From contig JABIRI010000141.1 in the NCBI GenBank assembly GCA_018667915.1, positions 1-64,000 on the forward strand: DNA of 64,000 bases, in the 5' to 3' direction. This stretch comes from Opitutaceae bacterium. GTDB taxonomy: Bacteria > Verrucomicrobiota > Verrucomicrobiia > Opitutales > Opitutaceae. Positions 1 through 11,565 of the stretch are shown here, in pieces. A program made the translations under genes and the position numbers. The notes below the pieces were generated by a model. It was not told the origin of the DNA. It was given only the letters and a program-made list of their open reading frames with translations, and searched no databases. Position 1 is the stretch's first letter. Every line of letters begins with the position of its first letter.

Positions 1-56
1 AGGGCCGTGTCGCCAGGGCGAGAGTCGCGCTGCGACACGGCAAAATCAGAGTCTGA

Positions 57-1189
<1,133 letters not shown>

Positions 1190-1379
1190 GGATGCGCAGT
1201 GATACTTATGAAGACAGGAAAGGAAGTTCGTAGGGCACGCGTCTCGCTCTCGTCAATCACTGAAACCTGTAAGGGGGCACCAAGCCGCAGTCATAAGTGT
1301 AGGGTAACACCCTGTTGCGTGCCGCTAATCATGCTAATTCTGAGATTCCGCAGGATTAGCTGGCTAAATTCGACTGCGA

Positions 1380-2012
1380 TCAGAGGGCGTTTTCTGCTCG
1401 GACCGCGATCCAGGATTGATGGCCATCCGCTCGAGCTTGGAAGACGGTTTCGTGCTCCAGGGGCCAAGGTCGGTCGTCCTGCAGTTCCCAGTCGGCGTGA
1501 GCGGCCACGACCTCACGCGCGACTTCAAAATATGGGGCGTAGTCGGTGCGGAAACACAGTTCAGTGCCGGGGGTGGTAAATTTCGCCAACGTAGCGAGGA
1601 AGGCGGGTTGGATGAGGCGATTCTTCCAGTGCTTCCGTTTTGGCCAGGGGTCGGGGAACAGCACGAAAATGCGGCGATTGAACCGCACGGTGTCGGGCAG
1701 AGCGGCGAAAAAGTGCGCGTCGGACGCCCGCAGCCACGATACGTTGGTCAGTCCGGCGCGGTCCGTTTTGCTGGCGGCTTTTTCCAGACGTTCTTTGATG
1801 ATGTCGATCGCCAGACAGTGTTCGTCCGGGTGCTGCTCTGCGTAGGCCGTCAAAAAATGCCCGTGGCCGCAGCCGATTTCCAACGTGAGCTGGGGATGGT
1901 CCAACGGAAGCTCCGCCAACGCCGTGCGCAGGTCGGCGATGCGTTGGGTATTGATGGCTTGGGCCTCTTCGATTGGCGGCATGTTTGCCGGAAAAAACCG
2001 GTGGAACGACAC
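1380..2012 (-). CDS. trmB: tRNA (guanine-N7-)-methyltransferase
   Basis: LEIGCGHGHFLTAYAEQHPDEHCLAIDI SAM motif and VLFPDPWPKRKHWKNRLIQ TrmB signature. Confidence 0.93.
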   Translation of the reverse strand: MSFHRFFPANMPPIEEAQAINTQRIADLRTALAELPLDHPQLTLEIGCGHGHFLTAYAEQHPDEHCLAIDIIKERLEKAASKTDRAGLTNVSWLRASDAHFFAALPDTVRFNRRIFVLFPDPWPKRKHWKNRLIQPAFLATLAKFTTPGTELCFRTDYAPYFEVAREVVAAHADWELQDDRPWPLEHETVFQARADGHQSWIAVRAENAL

Positions 2013-2040
2013 GACGCAAGCTCAACCGCGTTTCGACGAT

Positions 2041-3330
2041 TTACGCTCCGTCACGGGTCGGCACGGTCGCGTCGACCGGTAACAGCAGGATGAACGACGC
2101 CCCCTGCCCCGGCACGCTGACGACCTCGACGTGGCCTCCGTGGAGCTGGACAATGTGTTTTACGATGGCGAGCCCGAGGCCGGTGCCGCCCTTTTCGCGC
2201 GAGCGGCCCTTCTCTACGCGATAGAATCGCTCGAAGATGTGCGGCAGGTCCGCTTCTGGAATTCCGGGACCGTTGTCGGAGATCCGGATTTCAACCCCGG
2301 TTGGTTTCAACGCCGCCGCGATTTCAATCGTCGATCCGCTCGGAGTGTATTTTAAAGCGTTTTCAATGAGATTGTTAATAACCTGAGTGATTTTCAATGG
2401 GTCGGCCCACACACAGACATCGGCGGGGTCGATAATACTCTCGATTTGCTGCGAGGTCGTATCAGGTCGGTTCAGGTAATCGTCCAAAACTCCCTCGATC
2501 AGCGGGCGGAGTTCGAGCGATTCACGGTTCAGGCCCGGTTTGCTGGATTCCAGGCGAGAGAGCGTCAGTAGATCATCCAGCAGAGAATTGAGCCGCTCGG
2601 TGTGGCGCTGAACCGTGCCGAGAAAACGCAACCGGTCTTCCGCTTCCATGGTGTCGTGGTCATCGACTAGGGTTTCGATGTAGCCTTTGATCACGGCCAA
2701 GGGTGTGCGCAGTTCGTGGGAAACATTGGCCACGAATTCCTTGCGGACCCGCTCGAGGCCTTTTTGGCGAGTCACATCATGAAGCACAAACAGCGCCCAT
2801 TTGCTGTCGCTGCCGTCGAGCGCCAGAATAGTGGTGCCCGTGACCTCGACCCAACGCGTATCGTCGGCGCCGACAAATTCGATTTCCGAGCGCGGATCCG
2901 CCTCCCCTGCCCTCACACGCTCCACGTAACCCAAGAACTCCACACTGTGCAGCACCACCTCCAGGCGTTGTTCTAGAATATCGACAGCCTCCGGAAATAT
3001 ATCCTGTAATGATCTGTTAGCCAGCATGATATGATTGTGACTATCCACAATCAGCACCGCTTCGTTCAGGCTGCCCAGAGTAGCATCGAGTTGGGCGAGA
3101 TGGGAAACCTTGGTCTTTTCCAGCGCCCCGACTTCATCAATCAGGTCGTTGGCAGCCGTGCAGAACTCATCCCAATCGGCCCCGGACGCTCCCGGGTGTT
3201 CGTGACGGAGGAATGGTTGGCGGGCTTCCAGCGCGCCTTTGATTGTGCGAAGTGCTTTACGGTGCCCCACCAGTTTGCCGCGCAAAATAATGAGCGCCAC
3301 GACCAGAATTACGATGAGAGTCTCCAGCAT
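2041..3330 (-). CDS. phoR: PhoR-like PAS sensor histidine kinase
   Basis: N-terminal TM, PAS region, H-box FVANVSHELRTPLAVIKGYIETL, N/G boxes NNLIENALKYTPSGS and GGTGLGLAIVKHIVQLHGG; adjacent to a PhoB-like regulator. Confidence 0.85.
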   Translation of the reverse strand: MLETLIVILVVALIILRGKLVGHRKALRTIKGALEARQPFLRHEHPGASGADWDEFCTAANDLIDEVGALEKTKVSHLAQLDATLGSLNEAVLIVDSHNHIMLANRSLQDIFPEAVDILEQRLEVVLHSVEFLGYVERVRAGEADPRSEIEFVGADDTRWVEVTGTTILALDGSDSKWALFVLHDVTRQKGLERVRKEFVANVSHELRTPLAVIKGYIETLVDDHDTMEAEDRLRFLGTVQRHTERLNSLLDDLLTLSRLESSKPGLNRESLELRPLIEGVLDDYLNRPDTTSQQIESIIDPADVCVWADPLKITQVINNLIENALKYTPSGSTIEIAAALKPTGVEIRISDNGPGIPEADLPHIFERFYRVEKGRSREKGGTGLGLAIVKHIVQLHGGHVEVVSVPGQGASFILLLPVDATVPTRDGA

Positions 3331-3370
3331 GTGTTAGGGGGTGAACGCGTAGTTCAATTAAGCCGACGGT

Positions 3371-4090
3371 TTAATTTGTCGACTCGTAGACTCTGCGCTC
3401 CGCCATGCGATACCCCACCCCGCGGATCGTTTCAATCCATTCAGCTTCTGCACCGAGTTTTTCCCGTAACCGACGCACGTGGGTGTCAACCGTGCGGGTT
3501 TCAATCTCGGTTTCGTAATTCCAAACATTAAGCAGCAAATGCTCCCGCGTCTGCACCCGTCCCCTCCGCTCCATCAACAGATGCAGGAGTTTAAACTCCG
3601 TGGCGGTCAGGTCGATGACGGCCCCGCCGATTTGGACTTCGTGACGATCCACATCCAACTCGATCGATCCCACGATTAACTTTGGCGTAGAGGTTTCCCC
3701 CTTATCGGATGTTCGGCGCAGAATGTTATGCACCCGAAGAACCAGCTCCTTTGTGCTAAACGGTTTGCAGATATAATCATCGGCTCCGGTTTCCAGACCC
3801 TGCACGCGATCGTTCTCCTCGACCTTAGCGGTCAGGAAGATCACCGGAACGTCTTTCAAATTAGGGTCAGCGCGCAAAAGGCGACAGATCTGGATCCCGT
3901 TTATCACCGGCATCATGACGTCGAGGATCACCAGGTCCGGCATCATTGCGCGGGCTACGCCGATGCTGTGGGTCGGATCGTTTACGGTCTGGGTATCGAA
4001 GCCTTTCGCCTTCAAATTATACGCGACCAAATCAGCGACATCTGGCTCGTCGTCGACGATGAGAATTTTCTTACGGAGGCTTTCTGCCAT
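3371..4090 (-). CDS. phoB: PhoB-like winged-helix response regulator
   Basis: Receiver domain (ILIVDDEPDV, LVILDVMMP, KPF) plus OmpR/PhoB C-terminal domain (ETRTVDTHVRRLREKLG). Confidence 0.85.
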   Translation of the reverse strand: MAESLRKKILIVDDEPDVADLVAYNLKAKGFDTQTVNDPTHSIGVARAMMPDLVILDVMMPVINGIQICRLLRADPNLKDVPVIFLTAKVEENDRVQGLETGADDYICKPFSTKELVLRVHNILRRTSDKGETSTPKLIVGSIELDVDRHEVQIGGAVIDLTATEFKLLHLLMERRGRVQTREHLLLNVWNYETEIETRTVDTHVRRLREKLGAEAEWIETIRGVGYRMAERRVYESTN

Positions 4091-4184
4091 TCGCTAAAAC
4101 CTAGTGGCCATCTTGCCGACATAACAGTCCAAAACCGCGTTGTTTCACAATTGTTACAGCGAGCGCAAATAATTTGCGAATAGA

Positions 4185-6080
4185 TCAGTCTGATTTGCTG
4201 GCTGCGCGCCGGTGGGATTCGATATAGATCAGTAAGATACTGATATCCGACGGGTTAACTCCACTTATGCGGCTCGCTTGGCCCAAACTGAATGGCGCGG
4301 TTTCTGCGAGCTTGGTGGCACTTTCATTTCGTAATCCCTTAATTTTCGAGTAATCGAGGCCGACCGGAATCTTGACCTTTTCAATGTCCTTGAGCTTCTC
4401 AACTTGGCGCTGCTCGCGCTCCAGATACCCCCGATAGGTCACGCGATATTCGATCTCCTGACGCGTCTCGGTGGGCAGCTTCAAATAGTCTTCAGGCATG
4501 GCGGGCGGAGCGCCCTTCCCTTGCGACATGCGGCGGAAATGATCGCCATAAGTCCCCTGCTCTCCTCCGGGTCGTTTGGACTCAATCCACTCAATCCAAT
4601 TGGTGGTTTGCGCGACCTTGGCCTGCATCCGTTCCAGCCGTTCGGTTTTGATCAGACCATGGGTGGCCGCGTGGTGCAGTAGCCGGTTCTCGGCACTGCC
4701 GTGGTTGAAGAGCAACCGGTGTTCGGCGCGGCTGGTGAACATGCGGTAAGGCTCTTTGGTGCCCTTGGTCACAAGATCATCGATGAGTACGCCAATATAA
4801 GCTTCGTGACGGCCGATGATCATAGGTTCGTTGCCTCGGGCCTTGTTGACGGCATTAACGCCCGCAACGAGTCCTTGAGCCGCAGCTTCTTCATACCCGG
4901 AGGTTCCGTTGATCTGGCCCGCAAAAAAGAGATTTTCGGCCTTCTTGGATTCAAGGGACGGAAATAATTGGGTCGGCGGTGCAAAATCATATTCAACGGC
5001 GTAGGCCGGTCGGAGCAGCTCGGCTCGCTCCAATCCGGGGATTGAGCGCACCATGGCCATCTGAACATCAAACGGGAGCGAAGTCGAAAGCCCGTTGATG
5101 TAGTATTCGTTGGTCGAGCGACCCTCGGGCTCCAAAAATAGCAGGTGGCGTGGTTTATCGGCAAAACGTACAAATTTGTCTTCGATACTTGGACAATAAC
5201 GTGGACCCGTGCTTTGGATCTCCCCGGAATACATCGGAGACTTGGTGAGGTTTTGATTCACAATCTCCGCCGTTTCGGGCGTGGTATAGGTCATCCAGCA
5301 GGAAACTTGATTCGTTCCAGGCTCCCAACCGAGGCGTTCTTCACCAGATTGTTCCACGTGGAACAACGCCGAATCCTGGCGGGTTTCGTGAAAGGCGAAG
5401 CGGGTGGGGTGTTCGTCTCCGCGCTGTTCCTTCATCTTGGTGAAGTCTAGACTGCGGCCAAGGAGGCGAGGAGGCGTGCCGGTTTTGAGCCGCTCCAGCT
5501 CGATGCCAACTTCCTCGAAACTGGCAGAAAGCGTTTTGGCGGTGAAGTCGCCCATGCGACCGCCTTCGTTCTTATTCTTGCCGATGTGCATCAGGGCCCG
5601 GAGGAAGGTGCCCGTTGTAACGACCACGGTGGTGCCAGCGAATTCGATATCCAGATTGGTCCGCACGCCGGTAACTCTGCCGTCCTTGAAGTTCAATCCC
5701 GTGACCGTAGCCTGAAAGAGCTGAAGGTTCTCCTGCAGCTCCAACGTATGCTTCATCCGATATTGGTAGGCCTTCTTGTCGGACTGCACCCGCGGTGCCT
5801 GAACCGCCAAGCCCTTGGACTCATTGAGCAACCGAAACTGGATTCCGGTCACGTCGGCATTGATGGCCATCTCGCCTCCCAATGCATCAATCTCGCGCAC
5901 GATGTGGCCCTTGGCTTGGCCACCGATCGCGGGGTTACAACTCATCGCGGCAACGGTGTCGATGTTGCCCGTGAGGAGGAGGGTGGATGCACCCATTCGC
6001 GCCGACGCCAAGGCCGCTTCACATCCCGCGTGACCGGCTCCGCAGACGATCACATCATAAGGTATCGTGTTGAATAACAA
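4185..6080 (-). CDS. mnmG: tRNA uridine-5-carboxymethylaminomethyl(34) synthesis enzyme MnmG
   Basis: YDVIVCGAGHAGCEAALASARMGA FAD motif, CNPAIGGQAKGHIVREIDALGGEM, full-length 631 aa; apparent TTG start directly after the mnmE stop codon. Confidence 0.95.
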   Translation of the reverse strand: MLFNTIPYDVIVCGAGHAGCEAALASARMGASTLLLTGNIDTVAAMSCNPAIGGQAKGHIVREIDALGGEMAINADVTGIQFRLLNESKGLAVQAPRVQSDKKAYQYRMKHTLELQENLQLFQATVTGLNFKDGRVTGVRTNLDIEFAGTTVVVTTGTFLRALMHIGKNKNEGGRMGDFTAKTLSASFEEVGIELERLKTGTPPRLLGRSLDFTKMKEQRGDEHPTRFAFHETRQDSALFHVEQSGEERLGWEPGTNQVSCWMTYTTPETAEIVNQNLTKSPMYSGEIQSTGPRYCPSIEDKFVRFADKPRHLLFLEPEGRSTNEYYINGLSTSLPFDVQMAMVRSIPGLERAELLRPAYAVEYDFAPPTQLFPSLESKKAENLFFAGQINGTSGYEEAAAQGLVAGVNAVNKARGNEPMIIGRHEAYIGVLIDDLVTKGTKEPYRMFTSRAEHRLLFNHGSAENRLLHHAATHGLIKTERLERMQAKVAQTTNWIEWIESKRPGGEQGTYGDHFRRMSQGKGAPPAMPEDYLKLPTETRQEIEYRVTYRGYLEREQRQVEKLKDIEKVKIPVGLDYSKIKGLRNESATKLAETAPFSLGQASRISGVNPSDISILLIYIESHRRAASKSD

Positions 6081-7439
6081 TTATTTACCTATACAAAAAG
6101 TTTCGAAAAGTCGATCGAGCATGGCCTCATTTTCAATGCGACCACCGATCTCCCCAAAGGCATCCAACGTCCCTCGCAGATCCGCTGCGAGCAGCTCGGT
6201 CGGGCCGCGGTTTGCCAGATGTTGTCCGGCCGATTCCAGTGCCTGGGTTGCATGACGCAACGCTTCGGCGTGGCGGGCATTGACGGCGATTTGGTCGCTC
6301 GAATCGGATGGGGAAAAATTGTCCGCCAAAGCGATGATGCGCTGATCCAGCTCGGTCATGCCATCATGCGTCAGCGCCGAAATCTGAATCGAATCAAAGC
6401 CGTCGGGCCCGATGGTTTCGGGCGATTTTTGTCCAAGAAGATCGCCCTTGTTGAGCACGACCAGAGTGGTCGTAGAATTAAGCTCAGCCGAGACCTCGGC
6501 TGGTAGCGCCGGGGCAGGGTGGGTCGCATCGAGCACGAGCAAAACGAGATCGGCTTCGCGGAGCCGTTCGATCGTTTTTTCAATTCCCAGCCGCTCGACT
6601 TCACCAGGCTCGGGGTTGAGTCCGGCCGTGTCGATAAGGCGTAGACAGTGCGGACCGACCATCACGGTCTCCTCCAAATAGTCGCGAGTCGTGCCGGGTT
6701 GGTTGCTGACCAGCGCCCGTTCCCGCCCGACCAGGGCATTGAGCAGCGAGCTCTTGCCGGCGTTGGGCTCACCGAGGATTACGGTTTTGATCCCGTCACG
6801 GAGCAATTCGCCGTAGCGATGAGTGGCCAGCAGTCGTTCCGTTCCACGTAGAACATTGCTCAAAAGGTCCTGCACGACGCGGCGATCTTCGTCGGGTAGG
6901 TCTTCCTCCGGGAAATCAATATAAGCCTCAACCCGCGCCAGTCCTAGAAGCAGATCATCGGTCAACCGAGTGAGGTGGCGGCCGAGGCTGCCCTGAAGCT
7001 GTTGATTGGCGGCGGCTACCGCTCGAGCACTGCGAGCATGGATTAAGTCCATCACCGCCTCCGCCTGACTCAGGTCGATTTGCCCGTTCAGGAACGCCCG
7101 ACGGGTGAATTCACCAGCTTCGGCGGCTCGACATTCTCGCTTAAATAAATCGTTAAGAACAAGTTGAGTAATAACCGGATTGCCGTGGGTAGAAATTTCC
7201 AAGACGTCTTCACCTGTGTAGGAACGGGGTCCTGCGAAGAAAGTCACCAGCACGTCATCGATTTCGTTGCCGGTCACGTCGCGGTAGGGTTGATGGCTCG
7301 CGACGCGCGGCTCGAGGGCATCGGCAAAAACCGAGGTCGCAATGTCCCGACAAAGCGGTCCGCTCACGCGCACTACCGCGATGGCGGATGTGCCAGCGGG
7401 CGTAGCGGGAGCAGCAATGGTATCGACGGAGTGAGACAT
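6081..7439 (-). CDS. mnmE: tRNA uridine-5-carboxymethylaminomethyl(34) synthesis GTPase MnmE
   Basis: TrmE N-terminal domain, G-domain GEPNAGKSSLLNALVGRERALVSNQPGTTRD, C-terminal FCIGK. Start set at MSHSVDTIAAPATPAG. Confidence 0.95.
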   Translation of the reverse strand: MSHSVDTIAAPATPAGTSAIAVVRVSGPLCRDIATSVFADALEPRVASHQPYRDVTGNEIDDVLVTFFAGPRSYTGEDVLEISTHGNPVITQLVLNDLFKRECRAAEAGEFTRRAFLNGQIDLSQAEAVMDLIHARSARAVAAANQQLQGSLGRHLTRLTDDLLLGLARVEAYIDFPEEDLPDEDRRVVQDLLSNVLRGTERLLATHRYGELLRDGIKTVILGEPNAGKSSLLNALVGRERALVSNQPGTTRDYLEETVMVGPHCLRLIDTAGLNPEPGEVERLGIEKTIERLREADLVLLVLDATHPAPALPAEVSAELNSTTTLVVLNKGDLLGQKSPETIGPDGFDSIQISALTHDGMTELDQRIIALADNFSPSDSSDQIAVNARHAEALRHATQALESAGQHLANRGPTELLAADLRGTLDAFGEIGGRIENEAMLDRLFETFCIGK

Positions 7440-7565
7440 GCGAACAGCCAGACCGAACCTTGTTCGCCCGCGGACGCAAAACGAAACCGCGACCTTCCCA
7501 GCCCCCGGTCCGCGCCCCGTCCGCCATCTCACTGCAGCCCCTATATAACGCCGATCCCTTAAAAG

Positions 7566-7586
7566 TTGCCACCATTATGGTGACAA
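7566..7586. repeat. 21-bp palindrome copy 1 (TTGCCACCATTATGGTGACAA)
   Basis: 10-bp arms around a central T with one mismatch; same motif as copies at 7730 and 7845. Confidence 0.85.
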
Positions 7587-7729
7587 ACATGCATAACCCA
7601 ATTTTTATGAATGATTAAAGAAGGTGTGAATGCGGTGGCCTGGGAATAGGTCTACGTTCCTCCGACTCGCCCAAACCCGGTCTTGTTGCCCCCATCTCCC
7701 TGACGTTGAATTTCCTCCGATCAAAACGC

Positions 7730-7750
7730 ATGTCACCACAATGGTGACAT
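7730..7750. repeat. 21-bp palindrome copy 2 (ATGTCACCACAATGGTGACAT)
   Basis: 10-bp arms with one mismatch; same motif family. Confidence 0.85.
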
Positions 7751-7844
7751 ACTCGCGGAAATCCCTCCCAGTTTCTGTTTCAGAATAGCCTCCCTTGGAC
7801 TCAAATGAGGTCAGACCTTCCGAAAGAGTCGTGGGTTGTGTTAC

Positions 7845-7865
7845 TTGTCACCATTATGGTGACAA
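7845..7865. repeat. 21-bp palindrome copy 3 (TTGTCACCATTATGGTGACAA)
   Basis: Perfect 10-bp arms around a single central T. Confidence 0.9.
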
Positions 7866-7904
7866 ACTTACTTGGGCCTTTCGAAGCTGCGGGGGGGCGT
7901 TGGG

Positions 7905-9152
7905 TTAATTGTCGAGGGGGGCAACTCGGCTGCCGTCTTTGACGCGGTCGCCGGGGTAGAGCACCACGGACTCATCGGGTTCGAGGCCGGCAAGTATCTC
8001 AGTTTGAAGGCCGTTGCTGAGTCCGGGTTGCACGGTTCGTTTCTCAACTTTTGAGCCGTTTAGCACAAAGGTGGACCAGGTTTGCCCGTCCTGAAACAGT
8101 GCTCCGGCAGGAATTTGAATGACCATACCGCGGCGGGCTTTTTCGATTCGGGCTTCTACGCGGTAACCATCGCCGAGACTGGCGCGTTGGTCGGGTGGTG
8201 TGGTGAGATCGGCGAGCACGTTCACGCGTTGTTCTTCCACCCCGAGTGCTGAGACCTTTGTGAAGGCGGCGGGTTCGACCCAACGCACGCGGGCTTCGAG
8301 GTCGAAATCTCCGCCCCATTGTTCGAGCCACACGCGAGCTCCGGGTTTGATCGCCACACCATCGCGGGAAAGCACTTCGATGCGAACCTCGAGATCGGTG
8401 GGGTCACCCAACTCAAGAATAGGCATGCCGCTGGTTACCACGCGTGAGCTTTCTTGCATGACGCGCAATACGCGTCCGCTGATCGGCGAATTGATTTCCA
8501 TTAACGCATCGGCCAAGTCTGCGGGGGCGTCGCCGCGATTCAGCACGGCTTGAGCTTGTTCGAGTTCGAAGCGCGCGACCTGTAGGGCGAAGGTGGATGC
8601 GCGATCTTCTTGTGCCGCGGTGGTCTCTTGATTGAGGGCTACGTCTAAGACTTGTTGGGAAACGAGTTGTTGTTTCGCCAACGAGCGTTGGCGGGTGGCC
8701 TTTGATTGAGCGAGATCCAACAATGCCGCAGCGCTGGCGCGTTGGGCTTCGGCTTGATCGACTTGGCTTGTAGCGGCGCGCACGCGCGCTTCAGCTTGAG
8801 CGCGACTGCGCCGGTCGAGGATGTCGCCGCCGGCAGGTTCGAGCACCGCCAAAACGGTTTCGCCGGCGATCACGGAAGCGCCCGGCTTTAGGTCGATGCG
8901 CTGCAACTGTCCCGCTGATGGACTCGAAACAATGTAACGGTGCCGCACTTGTGTGACGCCTTCTTCGTTCACAGTCGCGATCAAATCACCACGCGTAACG
9001 GTGGCCGTTTCGACGGGCAACGCGGCAGGCCACATTCCGGCGACGATCAACGCGATCAACAATGCTCCCGCGATCCATCGCCAGCCTTGGCGGCGGCGTT
9101 GATGGTTGTCCCCAGCGGTGGGATCGAAAGGTGTTTCGGCAGGTTCGGTCAT
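7905..9152 (-). CDS. HlyD/MFP-family efflux periplasmic adaptor subunit
   Basis: N-terminal TM, lipoyl/coiled-coil architecture (PSAGQLQRIDLKPGASVIAGETVLAVLEP), in operon with ABC permease and ATPase. Confidence 0.88.
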   Translation of the reverse strand: MTEPAETPFDPTAGDNHQRRRQGWRWIAGALLIALIVAGMWPAALPVETATVTRGDLIATVNEEGVTQVRHRYIVSSPSAGQLQRIDLKPGASVIAGETVLAVLEPAGGDILDRRSRAQAEARVRAATSQVDQAEAQRASAAALLDLAQSKATRQRSLAKQQLVSQQVLDVALNQETTAAQEDRASTFALQVARFELEQAQAVLNRGDAPADLADALMEINSPISGRVLRVMQESSRVVTSGMPILELGDPTDLEVRIEVLSRDGVAIKPGARVWLEQWGGDFDLEARVRWVEPAAFTKVSALGVEEQRVNVLADLTTPPDQRASLGDGYRVEARIEKARRGMVIQIPAGALFQDGQTWSTFVLNGSKVEKRTVQPGLSNGLQTEILAGLEPDESVVLYPGDRVKDGSRVAPLDN

Positions 9153-9183
9153 GACAAAATGCGTCGGTTCAAAATAGAGCGGA

Positions 9184-11550
9184 TTATTCGGTGGCTTTCA
9201 AGGCGCCCACTAAATCGAGCTGGTTTAGTTTACGGCAGGCGATCAACGCGGAGAACGTGGTTGCGAGCGTGATGACCAGTGTGGCGTAGGCGTAGTTTGA
9301 GGCGGAAAGGATGAGCGGCAGTCGCACCGTTTCGGTGTTGATGCTTTGAATCAAAAGCGAAGCCATGCCGGATCCAATCCAGAGGCCGAGGGGCAGGGCG
9401 ATTGCGGCCAATACGACGAGTTCGCCGACCAATACGCTACCCACATCTCCTTGGCTAAAACCCAACACGCGAAGGGTCGCGAGTTCGCGGGCGCGTTCCG
9501 AAAGTGCGATGCGCGCGCTGTTATAGACGATGCCAAATGCGACGACGGTTGCGAAGCTCGAATAGATCACTTGAATCAGTCCAATGCTCTCCGCGGTCGT
9601 CTTGCGGAAACTTTGACGCATGGCGTTTTTGATTACGACGCCGGATGCCTGCGGAGTCGCTTTAAGCTCCTTCAAAAACTCTTCCCACTGACCACCCGCA
9701 ACACTGATGAAGGCGCCCGTGATACGATCGCCTTCACCCAGCAAACGGTTGAGCGCATCCAATTCCATAAACGAAGCGATCCCCGCAAAGTCCTGTGAAA
9801 ATCCTCCGATCGGAACCGTGATCGAACGACGTTTTCCCTGCAGGACATTGATGGTCACGAGATCACCGGGCCGAACCTCCAGCGTTTCGCCAAGCGCTTC
9901 GGAGATAACCAAGCCATTTTGTTTCAGTAGTAGCGGCTTACCGTCCCCACCAATAACGCGGTTGAGGTCAGCATCTTTGACGACCCCGTGCAGCGCCAAT
10001 CGGCGCGAACGATGACCCGCCACCATCTCAATGGGCACCGTGCGAAAGGGCTCCGTTAATACAACTCCCGGTAACTGCGAAAAGTCATGTGCGGCCCGTA
10101 ACGGTCCGGGCTCCACCAAGGAAACGGTTACAGTTTGGCGCTGCACCACGTCCCACTGGAAATCGAGAATGTGGCGAATTCCATCACGGAAAGCATTGGG
10201 TATGATTAGGATACCAGTCGCCATGGCGAGGGCGACTGTGGTGAATATTGCCTGCCATGGTTTGCGTTCCACGTTACGCAAGGCCATGCGCAAGGAAACC
10301 GTCAGCCATTTGGAGAACCCCATGCGTTCTGCCAAGGCAGGACGAAAACTTTCCGGGGGCTCAGGCCGCATCGCCTGCGCGGGTGAGAGTCGCACAACTT
10401 TGCGCACGGCGCCCGCGACCCCGATTAAGGCAGCCGCGGAGCTCGCCACCAGTGCACCGATTATCGCGCCGGAAGCGGGCACAAATTCAAGCCGAGGAAA
10501 ACGGAAAAAAAGGTGATACATATCCACGAGTCTTAGTCCGAAAATGAACCCCCCGAGCGTGCCCAGTCCCGTTCCCACGACCACGATCACCAGAGCAAAT
10601 TTTATGTAGTGCCACGCGATGGTGGCGTTTCTAAAACCGAAGGCCTTGAGGATGGCGATCTGTTCGCGCTGGAGCGCAATTTGTCGGCTCATCACCGAGT
10701 GGGTCATGAACGCGGCGACGCTCAGAAAAACGAGGGGAAACCCGAACGACAGTCCTTCTAAAACCCGGATCTCATCGTCGACCCGAATGTTGGACGGATG
10801 CTCGGAACGACCATATGCGCCGAGGCCACCATAGGGCTTCAGAATCCTATCCACTTCCGCGATGACTTCGGGTTCGGAGGCGCCGGGAGCAAGGGAGAGG
10901 GCGAGGGTATTAAACGCCCCCTCGAGATTAAATGCTTCGGCGAGCTCTTGTTCCCGCATCCAGAATATGCCGAACGTTTTATTGTCGGGCAGCGCGCTAC
11001 CGGGTCGCGCTTCGAAGACGTATTGCGGGGCGAGAACGATACCAGCAACGCGGAGTTCGAGCCGCCGGCCGTTGAGAATCGCCGCAATCGGGTCGCCTGG
11101 ATTTAGTGCGTTGGCATCGGCGAATGCTTCGCTCACCAACACCTCTAAACGACTGGAGCCCTCGAGCAAATTTCCGCGGCGTAAGTAAAGTTGATTGAGT
11201 AGGGTGGGGCGTCGATCGGGCACCGCGTTGATCAGTCCTGAAGCGGGTTCCAGCAACTCCGGTAAGTCTAACGTCACGCTGATCTCGATCCCGGTTTCCA
11301 CGGCCGCAACTCCGGGGATGGCCGCAAGTTTCTCCCGCGCACTCTCTGGCGCGCGTTTCAGGTTAGCGAAGACCTCGGCGAAGTGGTGTTTCTCGTAGTA
11401 GCCGTCGCGGGCATGATTGAGCGAGCGGATCAAGCTGCGCGTCATAATCATCATGGCCAAGCCACACGCCATCACCAGCGCGACCGCGAATGCCTGTGAT
11501 TTAAGCGCCTTGAGGTCCCGTAGTAACTTGAGGTCGAGCAGATCCATCAC
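9184..11550 (-). CDS. FtsX/MacB-like ABC transporter permease
   Basis: 788 aa with two FtsX-type membrane modules and an extracytoplasmic domain; operon context. Confidence 0.88.
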   Translation of the reverse strand: MMDLLDLKLLRDLKALKSQAFAVALVMACGLAMMIMTRSLIRSLNHARDGYYEKHHFAEVFANLKRAPESAREKLAAIPGVAAVETGIEISVTLDLPELLEPASGLINAVPDRRPTLLNQLYLRRGNLLEGSSRLEVLVSEAFADANALNPGDPIAAILNGRRLELRVAGIVLAPQYVFEARPGSALPDNKTFGIFWMREQELAEAFNLEGAFNTLALSLAPGASEPEVIAEVDRILKPYGGLGAYGRSEHPSNIRVDDEIRVLEGLSFGFPLVFLSVAAFMTHSVMSRQIALQREQIAILKAFGFRNATIAWHYIKFALVIVVVGTGLGTLGGFIFGLRLVDMYHLFFRFPRLEFVPASGAIIGALVASSAAALIGVAGAVRKVVRLSPAQAMRPEPPESFRPALAERMGFSKWLTVSLRMALRNVERKPWQAIFTTVALAMATGILIIPNAFRDGIRHILDFQWDVVQRQTVTVSLVEPGPLRAAHDFSQLPGVVLTEPFRTVPIEMVAGHRSRRLALHGVVKDADLNRVIGGDGKPLLLKQNGLVISEALGETLEVRPGDLVTINVLQGKRRSITVPIGGFSQDFAGIASFMELDALNRLLGEGDRITGAFISVAGGQWEEFLKELKATPQASGVVIKNAMRQSFRKTTAESIGLIQVIYSSFATVVAFGIVYNSARIALSERARELATLRVLGFSQGDVGSVLVGELVVLAAIALPLGLWIGSGMASLLIQSINTETVRLPLILSASNYAYATLVITLATTFSALIACRKLNQLDLVGALKATE

Positions 11551-11565
11551 GTATTCATAAAATGG

